A DNA stretch of 64,000 nt, from NCBI RefSeq assembly GCF_047124445.1, contig NZ_CP138921.1, positions 310,001-374,000 of the forward strand, given 5' to 3'. This DNA comes from Shimia sp047124445. GTDB taxonomy: Bacteria > Pseudomonadota > Alphaproteobacteria > Rhodobacterales > Rhodobacteraceae. Positions within the stretch are counted from its first letter, which is position 1; every line of letters starts with the position of its first letter. Of the stretch, positions 51,256-60,837 are shown piece by piece. The position numbers and the translations under genes are program-made. Under the pieces are notes generated by a model that saw only the letters and a list, made by a program, of their open reading frames with translations, searched no databases and was not told where the DNA came from.

Positions 51256-51614
51256 GAAAGGGGACGCGGACGCGTTTTTGGGGGTGACCTCTGATTAAGC
51301 CTTGGTTAAGTTCTGGATAACCGCGATCAAAACGCGGGTCCGGAGCGCCGAGCAGTGGTCTCCAAACATAAACATAGCAAACTCCTGCGGCGCCATTTGT
51401 GCCCTGGGTGGCTGTTTAGTGTTGTGTGACACTTGTCTTGCCCCGCAAAATCTGGCGGTTTCGGCAAGATGCCGCTAGTTTTCACATTTTTACCCCATAT
51501 TTTGTGGCCAAATGCGCTTTTTGGGATGACGATTCTGGAAAGCCTGTTTAATAATGGTCCTGAGTAGGCAGAAAATAGCCCGCTGTGGCGGGTAAACAAC
51601 AGGCGGACAGTTCT
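51256..51614 (+). promoter_or_regulatory. ftsZ upstream region
   Basis: This 359-base gap contains a CtrA-type box (51295-51309), a small CCGCG/CGCGG hairpin (51321-51337), AT-rich stretches around 51480-51515 and a GANTC site (GATTC, 51531-51535). I see no gene. It most likely holds one or more ftsZ promoters. No terminator for ftsA is evident, so read-through is possible. Confidence 0.65.
51295..51309 (+). promoter_or_regulatory. CtrA-type box upstream of ftsZ
   Basis: TTAA (51295-51298), 7-base spacer GCCTTGG, TTAA (51306-51309): a perfect TTAA-N7-TTAA site about 306 bases before the ftsZ start. In Caulobacter CtrA represses ftsZ through such sites. A GANTC methylation site lies nearer the start at 51531. 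Confidence 0.68.
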
Positions 51615-53270
51615 ATGACATTGAATCTGACGATGCCCGACGAGGGTGATCTGAAGCCCCGCATCACCGTGTTTGGTGTTGGCGGTGCAGGTGGCAACGC
51701 GGTCAACAACATGATCGACAAAGAGCTTGAAGGGGTGGAGTTCGTGGTTGCGAACACCGACGCGCAGGCTCTGCAACAGAGCAAATCTGAAAGCCGCGTG
51801 CAATTGGGCGTGAAGGTCACCGAAGGTCTGGGCGCTGGGGCGCGCGCAACCGTGGGTGCAGCCGCTGCCGAAGAGAGCATCGAGCAGATTGTCGATCACC
51901 TCGCAGGGGCGCACATGTGCTTCATCACCGCCGGTATGGGCGGTGGCACTGGCACCGGCGCCGCACCGATCATCGCGCAGGCAGCGCGTGAGCTGGGTGT
52001 TCTGACCGTGGGTGTTGTGACCAAGCCGTTCCAATTCGAAGGCGCCAAACGTATGCGCCAGGCGGAAGAGGGCGTCGAACAGCTGCAGAAGATGGTCGAC
52101 ACGCTGATCATCATTCCAAACCAGAACCTGTTCCGCCTCGCCAACGAGAAAACCACCTTTACCGAAGCCTTCTCCATGGCCGACGACGTGCTGTATCAGG
52201 GCGTGAAAGGTGTGACGGACTTGATGGTGCGTCCGGGCCTGATCAACCTCGACTTCGCAGACGTACGGGCTGTGATGGACGAGATGGGCAAAGCGATGAT
52301 GGGCACTGGCGAAGCCGACGGTGAAGATCGCGCAATCCAGGCGGCAGAGAAGGCGATTGCCAACCCGCTGCTGGACGAGATTTCCCTGCGCGGTGCCAAA
52401 GGCGTTCTGATCAACATTACTGGTGGTCACGACCTGACGTTGTTCGAACTGGACGAAGCGGCCAACCGCATTCGCGAAGAAGTCGATGCCGACGCCAACA
52501 TCATCGTGGGCTCCACTATGGACGAAACGCTGGATGGCGGTATGCGTGTGTCTGTTGTGGCGACTGGTATCGACGCGGCGGAAACCACCTCCGCAATGCC
52601 CCTGCCACGCCGCTCCATGCGTGAGCCACTGACCACGACGCCAACCATTGAAACCGCGCAGCAGACCCCTGTTGTGGAACAGGCGGCTCCGGCTCCTGCG
52701 GTTGAGGCGGCCCCGGAAGTGGCAGCATCCGAGCCGTCTCTGTTTGGACAGATGGAAACGCAACAGGCCGCAGCGCAGGAACAGATGGAAGACATCTTCG
52801 AAGAGGAAGCGCCAGCTGTTGCAGCCGCACCAGCCGCGCCAACCTTTGATGCCGTGTCTGCCGGTGCCGATGTGCCACCACCTGCGTATCAGCCAACACC
52901 AGCGCAAGCGGTGCAGCCTGAGATGTTCGAAGAAGAGCCTCAAGGCTTTGTGGCCCCTCAGCGTCCAGCACCAGGCACGCCGACGCCGCAGCTGATGCAG
53001 CGTCTGCAAGCCGCCGTGGAAAAAGCGCCAGCCGCTCCGTCCCGTCCGGCAGCCCCTGCGCCTGAGCCACGTGCTGAAGAGCGTCCTCGCTTTGGCATCA
53101 ACTCGCTGATCAACAAGATGACCGGCCATGGTACCGAGCAGGGTGCCGCGCCAGCAGCACAACCTGTGCGTCAGCAGCCGGCGGTTCAGAGCCACGAGCC
53201 AGCCGAGCAGATGGATGAAGATCAGGAGCGGATTGAAATCCCGGCCTTCCTGCGCCGTCAAGCGAACTGA
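51615..53270 (+). CDS. ftsZ: Cell division GTPase FtsZ
   Basis: FtsZ is the tubulin homologue of the division ring. The 551-residue protein has ITVFGVGGAGGNAVNNMI near the N-terminus, the tubulin signature GMGGGTGTGAAP (residues 107-118), and the T7 loop region NLDFADVRAVMDEMGKAMMG. After about residue 325 comes a very long linker rich in Ala, Pro, Gln and Glu (over 200 residues), then the conserved C-terminal peptide EIPAFLRRQAN that binds FtsA. The ATG at 51615 is preceded by AGGCGGA; an in-frame start 10 codons earlier is less likely. A terminator follows. Confidence 0.98.
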   Translation: MTLNLTMPDEGDLKPRITVFGVGGAGGNAVNNMIDKELEGVEFVVANTDAQALQQSKSESRVQLGVKVTEGLGAGARATVGAAAAEESIEQIVDHLAGAHMCFITAGMGGGTGTGAAPIIAQAARELGVLTVGVVTKPFQFEGAKRMRQAEEGVEQLQKMVDTLIIIPNQNLFRLANEKTTFTEAFSMADDVLYQGVKGVTDLMVRPGLINLDFADVRAVMDEMGKAMMGTGEADGEDRAIQAAEKAIANPLLDEISLRGAKGVLINITGGHDLTLFELDEAANRIREEVDADANIIVGSTMDETLDGGMRVSVVATGIDAAETTSAMPLPRRSMREPLTTTPTIETAQQTPVVEQAAPAPAVEAAPEVAASEPSLFGQMETQQAAAQEQMEDIFEEEAPAVAAAPAAPTFDAVSAGADVPPPAYQPTPAQAVQPEMFEEEPQGFVAPQRPAPGTPTPQLMQRLQAAVEKAPAAPSRPAAPAPEPRAEERPRFGINSLINKMTGHGTEQGAAPAAQPVRQQPAVQSHEPAEQMDEDQERIEIPAFLRRQAN

Positions 53271-53294
53271 TTTATTTGTGAAATACCTGTGAAG

Positions 53295-53321
53295 AGGCCG
53301 CCCAGTGGGGCGGCCTTTTTC
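53295..53321 (+). terminator. Rho-independent terminator after ftsZ
   Basis: AGGCCGCCC (53295-53303), loop AGTG, GGGCGGCCT (53308-53316), then TTTTC: a 9-bp perfect GC-rich stem. Confidence 0.92.
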
Positions 53322-53480
53322 TATTGTAAAACAAGTGAATACGCCTTTGTGCGCGGTGTTTTGCCGATTTGTTACAGCGATGTTTCATACCGTTACAAAG
53401 CTTTATTTGAGGTGACGGGGCAAAGCCACTACCTCACTATTGCGGCCAATGGGGTGTGCCGCGTCACTTTGGGGAAACCA

Positions 53481-54404
53481 GTGCAAGCAACGCTTAAGAC
53501 ACCAGTTCATTTTCAGGGCACAGGCCTTCATTCAGGCGCAACTGTGCACCTGACCGTACGGCCAGCCTCCACCGATTATGGTATCTGGTTCAAGCGCACC
53601 GACGTTTTGTTGGGCGATGCCATGATCCCGGCCCGTTGGGATGTGGTAGAGCAAACTGCGCTTTGCACCCGCATCAAAAACGAAGCAGGTGTCGGCGTTT
53701 CCACCATCGAGCATCTGATGGCGGCCCTGGCGGGTTGTGGCATCCACAATGCTTTGATCGAGATTGATGCGCCGGAAGTGCCAATTCTGGACGGCAGCTC
53801 TGCGGATTTTGTGCATGGCTTCCTGAAGGCGGGCATCGTGAAGCAGGGCGCGCCGGTCTGGGCGGTCGAAGTTCTGAAGCCTGTCTCCGTGACACGCGGT
53901 GAGGCCACTGCCGCACTTGTACCAGCGGATGAAATGCGCATCGATTTCCACATCGACTTTGTGGATGAGGCGATTGGTCAGCAGACCAAAGAGCTCAACC
54001 TCGCCAACGGTAGCTTTATTCGTGAGCTGTGCAACAGCCGGACCTTCTGCCGTCAGGCGGACGTGGAGGCGATGCAGGCCAACGGTCTGGCACTTGGCGG
54101 AGACCCGACCGAAAACGCGGTGGTGTTCAACGGTGCCGATGTCCAAGCCAAAGGTGGTCTTCGGCATGCGGATGAGCCTGTGCGCCACAAGATGCTGGAC
54201 GCGATGGGCGACCTCTATCTCGCCGGTGCGCCACTGTTGGCGCATTATCAGGGCCACCGTGCCGGTCACTCGCTGACAAACGCTCTGCTGCGCGAGCTTT
54301 TCTCGCATCCAGACAACTGGCGTCTGGTGGAATGTGATGCGGCGCAGGCGGCGCGTCTGCCAGGCGCTGGCGTGCATATGGGCGAATTTCCAGCCGTTGC
54401 TTAA
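53481..54404 (+). CDS. lpxC: UDP-3-O-acyl-N-acetylglucosamine deacetylase
   Basis: LpxC carries out the committed, zinc-dependent deacetylation of lipid A synthesis. The 307-residue protein has TLKTPVHFQGTGLHSGATVH, the zinc motif VSTIEHLMAALAG (His78), the IPILDGSSADFVH-like segment EVPILDGSSADFVHGFLKAG, RHKMLDAMGDLYLAG (His and Asp ligands) and GHRAGHSLTNALLRELF with the catalytic His. I chose the GTG at 53481, with GGGGAAA 5 bases upstream, because it gives the family length; upstream in-frame codons would overlap the ftsZ terminator. Confidence 0.96.
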   Translation: MQATLKTPVHFQGTGLHSGATVHLTVRPASTDYGIWFKRTDVLLGDAMIPARWDVVEQTALCTRIKNEAGVGVSTIEHLMAALAGCGIHNALIEIDAPEVPILDGSSADFVHGFLKAGIVKQGAPVWAVEVLKPVSVTRGEATAALVPADEMRIDFHIDFVDEAIGQQTKELNLANGSFIRELCNSRTFCRQADVEAMQANGLALGGDPTENAVVFNGADVQAKGGLRHADEPVRHKMLDAMGDLYLAGAPLLAHYQGHRAGHSLTNALLRELFSHPDNWRLVECDAAQAARLPGAGVHMGEFPAVA

Positions 54405-54511
54405 GGTCGGATCGTAACAATTCCGTCCAAAGGCGTTTTGCCCCGCAAATTTCTATGCTAACAGCGTGTGAAAGAGGGGGCGACCCCCGCAGGGAGCAGA
54501 AGGTAAGCACT

Positions 54512-55366
54512 ATGTCAGGCATCGGAGCGCGCACCCGCCTTTTCGGTTCGGTTCTGGCTTTGGCCTTTGTTGTGGCCTGTTCCGACAACAGCACCAGCGA
54601 CGCCCGCCGTGGCTTGGTCGATATGGAGCAGTTCACCCCCGAGCAGATCTTTGAACGCGGCGAATTTGAAATTGCGCGGGATCGCGGCACCGATGCGGCG
54701 TTTTTCTTTTCCGAAATTGAACGCCTGTACCCCTATAGCGAGTTGGCCAAGCGGTCCTTGGTGATGCAGGCCTTTGCCTATCACTCTGACGGCGCCTATC
54801 CAGAGGCACGCGCGGCCGCGCAGCGCTACATTGACTTCTACCCGGCAGATGATGATGCAGCTTATGCCCAGTATCTTCTGGCGTTGACCTACTACGACCA
54901 AATTGACGAAGTGGGCCGTGACCAGGGGCTGACCTTTCAGGCGCTACAAGAGCTGCGCAAGGTGATCGAGATCTACCCAGAGAGCGAATACGCGCGCTCG
55001 GCTTTGTTGAAGTTTGACCTGGCGTTTGACCATCTGGCGTCCAAAGAAATGGAAATCGGTCGCTACTACCTACGCCGCGATCACTTTGGTGCGGCCATCA
55101 AGCGTTTCCGCGTTGTTGTTGAGGATTTCCAGACCACAACGCACACGCCTGAGGCCCTGCACCGTCTTGTTGAAGCCTACCTGTCGCTTGGCCTCTATGC
55201 CGAGGCGCAGACTGCGGCGGCGATTCTGGGGCACAACTTCCAGTCTACTGAGTGGTATCAGGACAGCTACGCTCTGCTGCGTGAGAATGGTCTGGAGGCC
55301 AAAGCAGAGGGCAGCAGCTGGCTCAACCAAGTCTATCGCCAGACCCTGCAAGGCAGATGGCTGTAA
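54512..55366 (+). CDS. bamD: Outer membrane protein assembly lipoprotein BamD
   Basis: BamD is the essential lipoprotein of the BAM complex, which inserts beta-barrel proteins into the outer membrane. The 284-residue protein has a lipoprotein signal (LALAFVVAC, lipid Cys23) and five TPR-like helical pairs, with FTPEQIFERGEFEIARDRGT, FSEIERLYPYSELAKRSLVM, RYIDFYPADDDAAYAQYLLA and HTPEALHRLVEAYLSLGLYA. I chose the ATG at 54512, directly before the signal peptide. It lies between lpxC and recN, as in other Rhodobacterales. Confidence 0.95.
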   Translation: MSGIGARTRLFGSVLALAFVVACSDNSTSDARRGLVDMEQFTPEQIFERGEFEIARDRGTDAAFFFSEIERLYPYSELAKRSLVMQAFAYHSDGAYPEARAAAQRYIDFYPADDDAAYAQYLLALTYYDQIDEVGRDQGLTFQALQELRKVIEIYPESEYARSALLKFDLAFDHLASKEMEIGRYYLRRDHFGAAIKRFRVVVEDFQTTTHTPEALHRLVEAYLSLGLYAEAQTAAAILGHNFQSTEWYQDSYALLRENGLEAKAEGSSWLNQVYRQTLQGRWL

Positions 55367-55401
55367 CAGGGGGCAGGGGCTGCCCTGTGGTGTGACGCTG
55401 A

Positions 55402-57048
55402 ATGCTGCGCTCGCTTGAAATCCGTGACATGCTGATCATCGACCGGCTGGACCTTGCGTTTCAGCCTGGGTTGAATGTGCTGACCGGGGAAACCGGCGCG
55501 GGGAAATCGATCCTTCTGGACAGTCTCGGCTTCGTGCTGGGCTGGCGTGGCCGTGCGGAACTGGTGCGGTCTGGTGCTGATCAGGGCGAGGTTGTGGCGG
55601 AGTTCGATCTGCCGGACGGCCATCCTGCACACGCCATTTTGGATGACGCAGGCCTGCCGGGTGGCGAAGAATTGATCCTGCGGCGCATCAATCGTAGCGA
55701 CGGGCGTAAAACGGCCTGGGTAAATGACCGGCGTGTGTCGGGCGAGGTGCTGCGGCGGTTGTCAGAGACGTTGCTGGAGCTTCATGGGCAACATGATGAC
55801 CGGGGTCTGCTGGATCCTAAAGGTCACCGTGAGGTGCTGGACCTGTTCGCCAACACGGACAAGTTGCGCGGCAAGACCCGCCAAACCTGGTCTGAGGCGT
55901 CTGCTGCTCGAAAGGCGCTGACGGCGGCGCAGGTTGCATTGGAAGAGGCCAAGGCCGAAGAAGATTTCCTGCGCCATGCGGTCCAGGAGTTGGACAAGCT
56001 GGACCCGCAGCCGGGTGAGGAGGCGGAGCTCGATACCCGCCGCCGCATGATGCAGAACGCCGAAAAAGTGCGCGAGGATGTGAGCCGCGCGCATGCCGCC
56101 TTGGGCAACGGTGGTGCGGAAAGCGCGATGGGCGACGCGATGCGGTGGCTGGGCGATGCCGCGTCAGAAACGGGCGATACGTTGGAAGCCCCCGTGGCAG
56201 CGTTGGAGCGGGCCATGAACGAGTTGGCCGAGGCGGTGGATGGCGTGGAGCGTTGTCTGGAAGCGTTGGATTTCAACCCACACGAACTCGAAGAGCTGGA
56301 GGAGCGTCTGTTCGCTATTCGCGGTCTGGCCCGCAAATACAATGTGCTGCCCGATGATTTGGGGGGCTATGCGGACGATTTGCGCACGCGACTGACAGCT
56401 TTGGACGCAGGCGAAGGCGACATCGCCGCGCTGACAGCGGATTTGAAAGACGCGGAGGCTGCGTATGATGCGGCGGCGGATGCGCTGACCGCGGCACGCA
56501 GCAAGGCCGCGAGCAAGTTGGACAAGGCTGTGATGGGCGAACTGGCCCCGCTGAAGATGGAGCGGGCCGTGTTCACCACCAAGGTGGCACCGGGCGATGC
56601 GGGTCCTGAAGGTCGGGACGCGGTGGAGTTTGTTGTGGCCACCAATCCGGGCGCACCGGCGGGGCCTCTGGCCAAGATTGCATCGGGCGGTGAATTGAGC
56701 CGTTTCCTGTTGGCGCTGAAAGTTTGCCTGACCAACGATATCAGCGGCATGACCCTGATCTTTGACGAGATCGACCGCGGAGTAGGCGGGGCCACCGCCG
56801 ATGCGGTTGGCCGCCGGTTAAAGGCGCTGGCCGAAGGGGGGCAGGTTTTGGTTGTGACCCACTCGCCGCAGGTGGCCGCGCTTGGCGCGCATCATTGGCA
56901 GGTGGCGAAGTCGGTCAAAAACGGCCAGACCCTGAGCCGTGTTGTACCTCTGGATGACGGCGAGCGGGTGGATGAAGTGGCGCGGATGATTTCTGGCGAC
57001 ACTATCACACCCGAGGCGCGCGCGGCGGCAAAGGCACTATTGGTCTAG
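55402..57048 (+). CDS. recN: DNA repair protein RecN
   Basis: RecN is an SMC-like ATPase acting early in double-strand break repair. The 548-residue protein opens with MLRSLEIRDMLIIDRLDLAF, has Walker A GETGAGKS at about 29-36, a coiled-coil centre (about 160-370), and the C-terminal signature IASGGELSRFLLALKVCL with Walker B MTLIFDEIDRGVGGATADAV and VTHSPQVAALGAHHW. It starts 35 bases after bamD; whether it is in the same transcript is unclear. I see no LexA box. Confidence 0.97.
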   Translation: MLRSLEIRDMLIIDRLDLAFQPGLNVLTGETGAGKSILLDSLGFVLGWRGRAELVRSGADQGEVVAEFDLPDGHPAHAILDDAGLPGGEELILRRINRSDGRKTAWVNDRRVSGEVLRRLSETLLELHGQHDDRGLLDPKGHREVLDLFANTDKLRGKTRQTWSEASAARKALTAAQVALEEAKAEEDFLRHAVQELDKLDPQPGEEAELDTRRRMMQNAEKVREDVSRAHAALGNGGAESAMGDAMRWLGDAASETGDTLEAPVAALERAMNELAEAVDGVERCLEALDFNPHELEELEERLFAIRGLARKYNVLPDDLGGYADDLRTRLTALDAGEGDIAALTADLKDAEAAYDAAADALTAARSKAASKLDKAVMGELAPLKMERAVFTTKVAPGDAGPEGRDAVEFVVATNPGAPAGPLAKIASGGELSRFLLALKVCLTNDISGMTLIFDEIDRGVGGATADAVGRRLKALAEGGQVLVVTHSPQVAALGAHHWQVAKSVKNGQTLSRVVPLDDGERVDEVARMISGDTITPEARAAAKALLV

Positions 57049-57192
57049 TTTCGGCCTTTGGCTCGGAAAATTCGCGCACAATCAGGCACTTTGGCGTGAA
57101 ACCCTTCGCTTACCTCTTTGCGTTACAAGAGATTTCTGACTAGATCAGACGTAATCACTTACGACCCTCCCACCTGGAGATTTTGCAGCACT

Positions 57193-58881
57193 ATGGCGAA
57201 GTCGGTAGGCTCCTTTCTCGCGGAAAGCGCCCAAGAGGCGGCAGACACCTGTCGCGGCGGCTGGAAGGTATTGGTCAACAAAGGCCCAAGCCAGTTCCAG
57301 TTCTGGATCATCGCCCTGTGCATCGGGATTGCTGCGGGCTTTGCCGCCTTGTTGTTCCGCAAAGGCATCCACTGGCTGCAATCCACGTTGTATGGGGCTG
57401 AGGACCTCACACGACTTCATACGTTTGCCAATACGCTGCCCTGGTATTGGCTGGTGATTATCCCAACTATCGGCGGGCTGGTTGTGGGCATCATTCTTAA
57501 CAAGTTCACACCGGACGGGCGCGTGCGCTCGGTGGCAGATGTGATCGAGGGCGCCGCGCTGCACGAAGGGCGTGTGGAACGCAAAGCGGGCATCGCCTCA
57601 GCCTTTGCCAGCCTGATCACGCTGTCCTCTGGCGGCTCTACAGGTCGCGAAGGACCGGTGGTGCACATCGCTGGCATGATTGCGACTTGGGTCAGTGTGC
57701 GGATCAATGCGGACGGTATCACAGGGCGGGACCTGTTGGGCTGTGCGGTGGCGGCCGCCGTGTCTGCCAGCTTTAATGCGCCCATCGCAGGTGCGCTTTT
57801 CGCGTTGGAAGTGGTGTTGCGTCACTTTGCGGTGCATGCCTTTGCTCCCATTGTGATTGCGTCAGTGGCAGGCACAGTGATCAACCGCTTGGAGTTTGGC
57901 GACGTCACTGAGTTCACGCTCAACACCGGCACTGCGCTGCAATTTTATCAAGAGCTGCCAGCCTTCCTTATCCTAGGGGGGCTCTGCGGTCTGGTGGCCG
58001 TGGCGCTGATGTGGACGATCTTCTGGGCGGACGATATGGCCAGCCATTTGAAGGAAGACCTGCGCATCCCGCGCTGGCTGCGCCCGGCGATTTCGGGGGC
58101 TTTGCTGGGCATTCTGGCGATCTGGTTCCCGCACATCATTGGGGTTGGCTATGAGACGACTTCTGCGGCACTCACAGGCAATCTGTTGTTGCATGAGGCC
58201 GTGGTCTTTGCGGTGCTGAAGGTGATTGCGGTGTCTATCACCATGGCTGGCCGCATGGGCGGTGGGGTGTTTTCGCCGTCTTTGATGGTGGGCGCGTTGA
58301 CCGGTTTGGCTTTTGGCATGGTCGCCACAGCGATCTTCCCTGATGTATCCGGCACGACCACGCTTTACGCGCTAGCAGGCCTTGGGGCTGTTGCCGCTGC
58401 CGTGTTGGGCGCGCCGATCTCAACCACTCTAATTGTGTTTGAAATGACCGGCGACTGGCAGACAGGTTTGGCGGTGATGGTCGCGGTGTCGATCTCCACA
58501 GCGCTGAGTTCACGTCTGGTGGATGGCTCGTTCTTCCTGACCCAGCTGGAGCGGCGCAATGTGCATATCGCGGCCGGGCCACAGGCCTATTTGCTGGCGA
58601 TGTGTGGGGTCGGCAAGGTGATGCGCGCCAAGGATGCAGAGAATGCTGCACCGGAGGAACGCTGTTGGGAGATGGTGTCTGAAGGGCTCTATGTCGATGG
58701 CACTGCCACCTTGGAAAGCGCCATGCCGATCTTTGAGACGACGGGCGTGAACTTCCTGCCGGTGGTCACGCTTGGCGGGGAAGATGCGCCGCCCGAGTTA
58801 CTTGGTGCGGTGTTCCAGGTGGACGCGCTAAGGGCCTACAACAAGGCGTTGGCAGCCACCGCTGCGGAAGAACACTCCTAA
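57193..58881 (+). CDS. ClC family chloride channel/transporter with C-terminal CBS-like region
   Basis: A 562-residue integral membrane protein of the ClC family (chloride channels and chloride/proton antiporters). Recognisable selectivity-filter motifs are SSGGSTGREGPVVHIAGM and AGRMGGGVFSPSLMVGALTG, and a DWQTGLAVMVAVSISTALSS helix precedes the cytoplasmic C-terminal part. That part (about 450-545) looks like a single or partial CBS pair (VDGTATLESAMPIFETTGVN). The start at 57193 is chosen by homology; a TTG at 57118 would add 25 residues. It converges on the DUF3299 gene with a 3-base gap. Confidence 0.92.
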   Translation: MAKSVGSFLAESAQEAADTCRGGWKVLVNKGPSQFQFWIIALCIGIAAGFAALLFRKGIHWLQSTLYGAEDLTRLHTFANTLPWYWLVIIPTIGGLVVGIILNKFTPDGRVRSVADVIEGAALHEGRVERKAGIASAFASLITLSSGGSTGREGPVVHIAGMIATWVSVRINADGITGRDLLGCAVAAAVSASFNAPIAGALFALEVVLRHFAVHAFAPIVIASVAGTVINRLEFGDVTEFTLNTGTALQFYQELPAFLILGGLCGLVAVALMWTIFWADDMASHLKEDLRIPRWLRPAISGALLGILAIWFPHIIGVGYETTSAALTGNLLLHEAVVFAVLKVIAVSITMAGRMGGGVFSPSLMVGALTGLAFGMVATAIFPDVSGTTTLYALAGLGAVAAAVLGAPISTTLIVFEMTGDWQTGLAVMVAVSISTALSSRLVDGSFFLTQLERRNVHIAAGPQAYLLAMCGVGKVMRAKDAENAAPEERCWEMVSEGLYVDGTATLESAMPIFETTGVNFLPVVTLGGEDAPPELLGAVFQVDALRAYNKALAATAAEEHS

Positions 58882-58884
58882 GAC

Positions 58885-59532
58885 CTAGGAACCGTAGGCA
58901 ATCACGCTGTCCGCGTCCATTGTGTAGGTCACGTCCACATCCGCCTCGCCATCAACCATGTAGAGCGAATGGCTGTCAAACTCGCTGCGCAGCTCGCCGG
59001 TGATCCAGACAGGGGCAAACAGGGTTTCGGTGGGGTATCCGGCTGGATAGCGCACATGCACAATCTGGTTTGCCGGTGGTGGCGGCGTGTGGATACAGGC
59101 GCCAACTGTGGGCACCAGCAAGAATTCCACCGCGAGATTGCCGTCCAGCTCCAGCGGCAGCAGATAGCCCGGCATGCGCACGGTTTGGCCAACAATGGCG
59201 TCATTGGGCATACGGGATTCGTTTTCCAGCTTGGTCATAATACGCAACCGTTCTGCCAGCAGGAAATCGGCGTCGATGCCTTCGCCCGCCAGCTCCGCCC
59301 GTAAGCCGGTTGCATCCTCTTTGGCGTTGGCGTCGGTTTCCGTCTCGGCCAGGTAATCCAGTCGCAAGATGCGCGCTAGGGTTTGCATTTGCAGGTCCGT
59401 GAGGTTTTCAAACGGGTTTTCAAACGCCGAACTTGGTCCCTCAAGGTCGGCCCATTCAATATCCTTTGCCTGTTCGGCAAGACCTAAAGAGGCCGTCAGG
59501 GTCAGGGCGGCAGAGAGCAAGAGCGCTTTCAT
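58885..59532 (-). CDS. DUF3299 periplasmic protein, partner of the adjacent ABC transporter
   Basis: A 215-residue exported protein with a signal peptide (MKALLLSAALTLTASLGLAE). The C-terminal half (GQTVRMPGYLLPLELDGNLA, FLLVPTVGACIHTPPPPANQ, FAPVWITGELRSEFDSHSLY) is the DUF3299 domain. The Cys and His in GACIHTPPPP are conserved in the family and could bind a metal. Function is unknown. It is the last gene of a three-gene unit with the permease (45 bases upstream) and ATPase. GGAGA precedes the ATG at 59532. Confidence 0.82.
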   Translation of the reverse strand: MKALLLSAALTLTASLGLAEQAKDIEWADLEGPSSAFENPFENLTDLQMQTLARILRLDYLAETETDANAKEDATGLRAELAGEGIDADFLLAERLRIMTKLENESRMPNDAIVGQTVRMPGYLLPLELDGNLAVEFLLVPTVGACIHTPPPPANQIVHVRYPAGYPTETLFAPVWITGELRSEFDSHSLYMVDGEADVDVTYTMDADSVIAYGS

Positions 59533-59577
59533 AAATGGGTCTCCGTAAGAAGGGTGGCGTGGTGCCAATTGAACGGC

Positions 59578-60837
59578 TTAAAGCCGGGTGGTCAAGCCGT
59601 CCGCCAGGGTCATTCGGTATACTCGCCATGCTGGCAGCAAGCTGGCCAAACCGCCAAAACACAAGACTGTGAGCAGTAAAATGATTTCGCGGCTGGTGAG
59701 GACATGCCCGCCAAGTGTAACGCCAAACCGGGCGGACAGCAGCGGTTCTGCGAGCAGGCCAGCGCCCCAGAAGATTGCCAGGCCCAACAAAATGCCAGAA
59801 CCGGTGACCAGCAGGGCTTCGAGGACGATCATCAGGACCACGTCCCGTGGCGCTGCGCCAACGGAACGTAGAATGGCAAACTCGCGGCGGCGGGCTTCCA
59901 GCGCTGCAGACAACATCACCACCATGCCAATCATACTGGCGGCCATCACCGCCACAGACATCAGGCGCAAGGCGTTTTCGGCAGTGCCGGTGATCGACCA
60001 GAGCTGCAGCAACGCCACATTGGGCATCACCGCGGCCAAGGGCTCGGCCTTGTAGGTCGCAACGGCCCGTTGAACGCCAAGCACGGCGGTGCGGTTGCTG
60101 AGGCCGATGTAAATAGCGTTGATTTGGTCCGGCACAAAGCCATGTTCATGTTCGTCGTCGTGATCCGTCTCAGCGAGGGTCGCAAAAGGGTCAGCCGAGC
60201 GTGGTGCATTCTCGGCGTGCAGAGCGTCAAACCCCTCAAGCGAGATAAACGCCATGCGATCCACTGCCGTGTTGGTGCGAGCGAGCACGCCGGTGATTTG
60301 AAACGGCGCTTCGTCATGCACCTCCAACGCCACGGCGCCCGCCCCATGGGCGTTGACGATTTCCGTGCCCACGTCGTAGCCCAACCGCTCGGCTACCTCG
60401 GCGCCAATCACCGCGCCATGTGTGTCCTCAAAAGACCCACCATTGGCAAAGTTTAGCGCCTGACCGCGGCTGTGTTTGAAATGTTCAAAGTAGGCCGCAG
60501 TAGTGCCAATGACCGGAAAGCCCTGATGGTTGTCCCCCTGCATCAACGGCACCGCCCAGGCCACGCCCGGCATCTTTTCCAGCAGTTCCAGCACTTCACC
60601 GGACATGCCCGCGCCCGTGGAGCCGACGCCAAACACCGTTGCCAGCAGGATCTGAACGTCATTGCCGCGTGGCGCGACGATCAGGTCGATGCCGGAAGCG
60701 GAGTTCGCAAAAGACGTGCGCGCAGAGTCGCGCAGCCGCTCGACACTGAGGATTAGAGCGACGCTCAACGCGATGGCCAAAACGGTGAGCGCGGCGACAA
60801 ATCGGCGGTTCCACAGGCTGTGCAACACGAGCGTCAT
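59578..60837 (-). CDS. FtsX-like ABC transporter permease with His/acid-rich loop
   Basis: A 419-residue permease of the MacB/FtsX type: one N-terminal membrane helix (about 13-32), a large periplasmic domain, and three C-terminal helices (about 289-313, 341-365, 383-405). The periplasmic domain contains a short charged cluster DHDDEHEH (residues 225-232), a possible metal site. FtsX-type permeases usually move lipoproteins or peptides or transmit force rather than import solutes. Together with a DUF3299 protein this resembles the zinc-linked Zrg-type operon described in Vibrio, from memory. It overlaps the ATPase gene by 4 bases. Confidence 0.85.
   Translation of the reverse strand: MTLVLHSLWNRRFVAALTVLAIALSVALILSVERLRDSARTSFANSASGIDLIVAPRGNDVQILLATVFGVGSTGAGMSGEVLELLEKMPGVAWAVPLMQGDNHQGFPVIGTTAAYFEHFKHSRGQALNFANGGSFEDTHGAVIGAEVAERLGYDVGTEIVNAHGAGAVALEVHDEAPFQITGVLARTNTAVDRMAFISLEGFDALHAENAPRSADPFATLAETDHDDEHEHGFVPDQINAIYIGLSNRTAVLGVQRAVATYKAEPLAAVMPNVALLQLWSITGTAENALRLMSVAVMAASMIGMVVMLSAALEARRREFAILRSVGAAPRDVVLMIVLEALLVTGSGILLGLAIFWGAGLLAEPLLSARFGVTLGGHVLTSREIILLLTVLCFGGLASLLPAWRVYRMTLADGLTTRL

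Noticed and set aside
51327..53261. Long open frame (644 codons) on the minus strand opposite ftsZ
   Set aside because: It mirrors the codon bias of ftsZ, has no recognisable motif, a low-complexity His/Arg/Trp-rich translation and no ribosome site.
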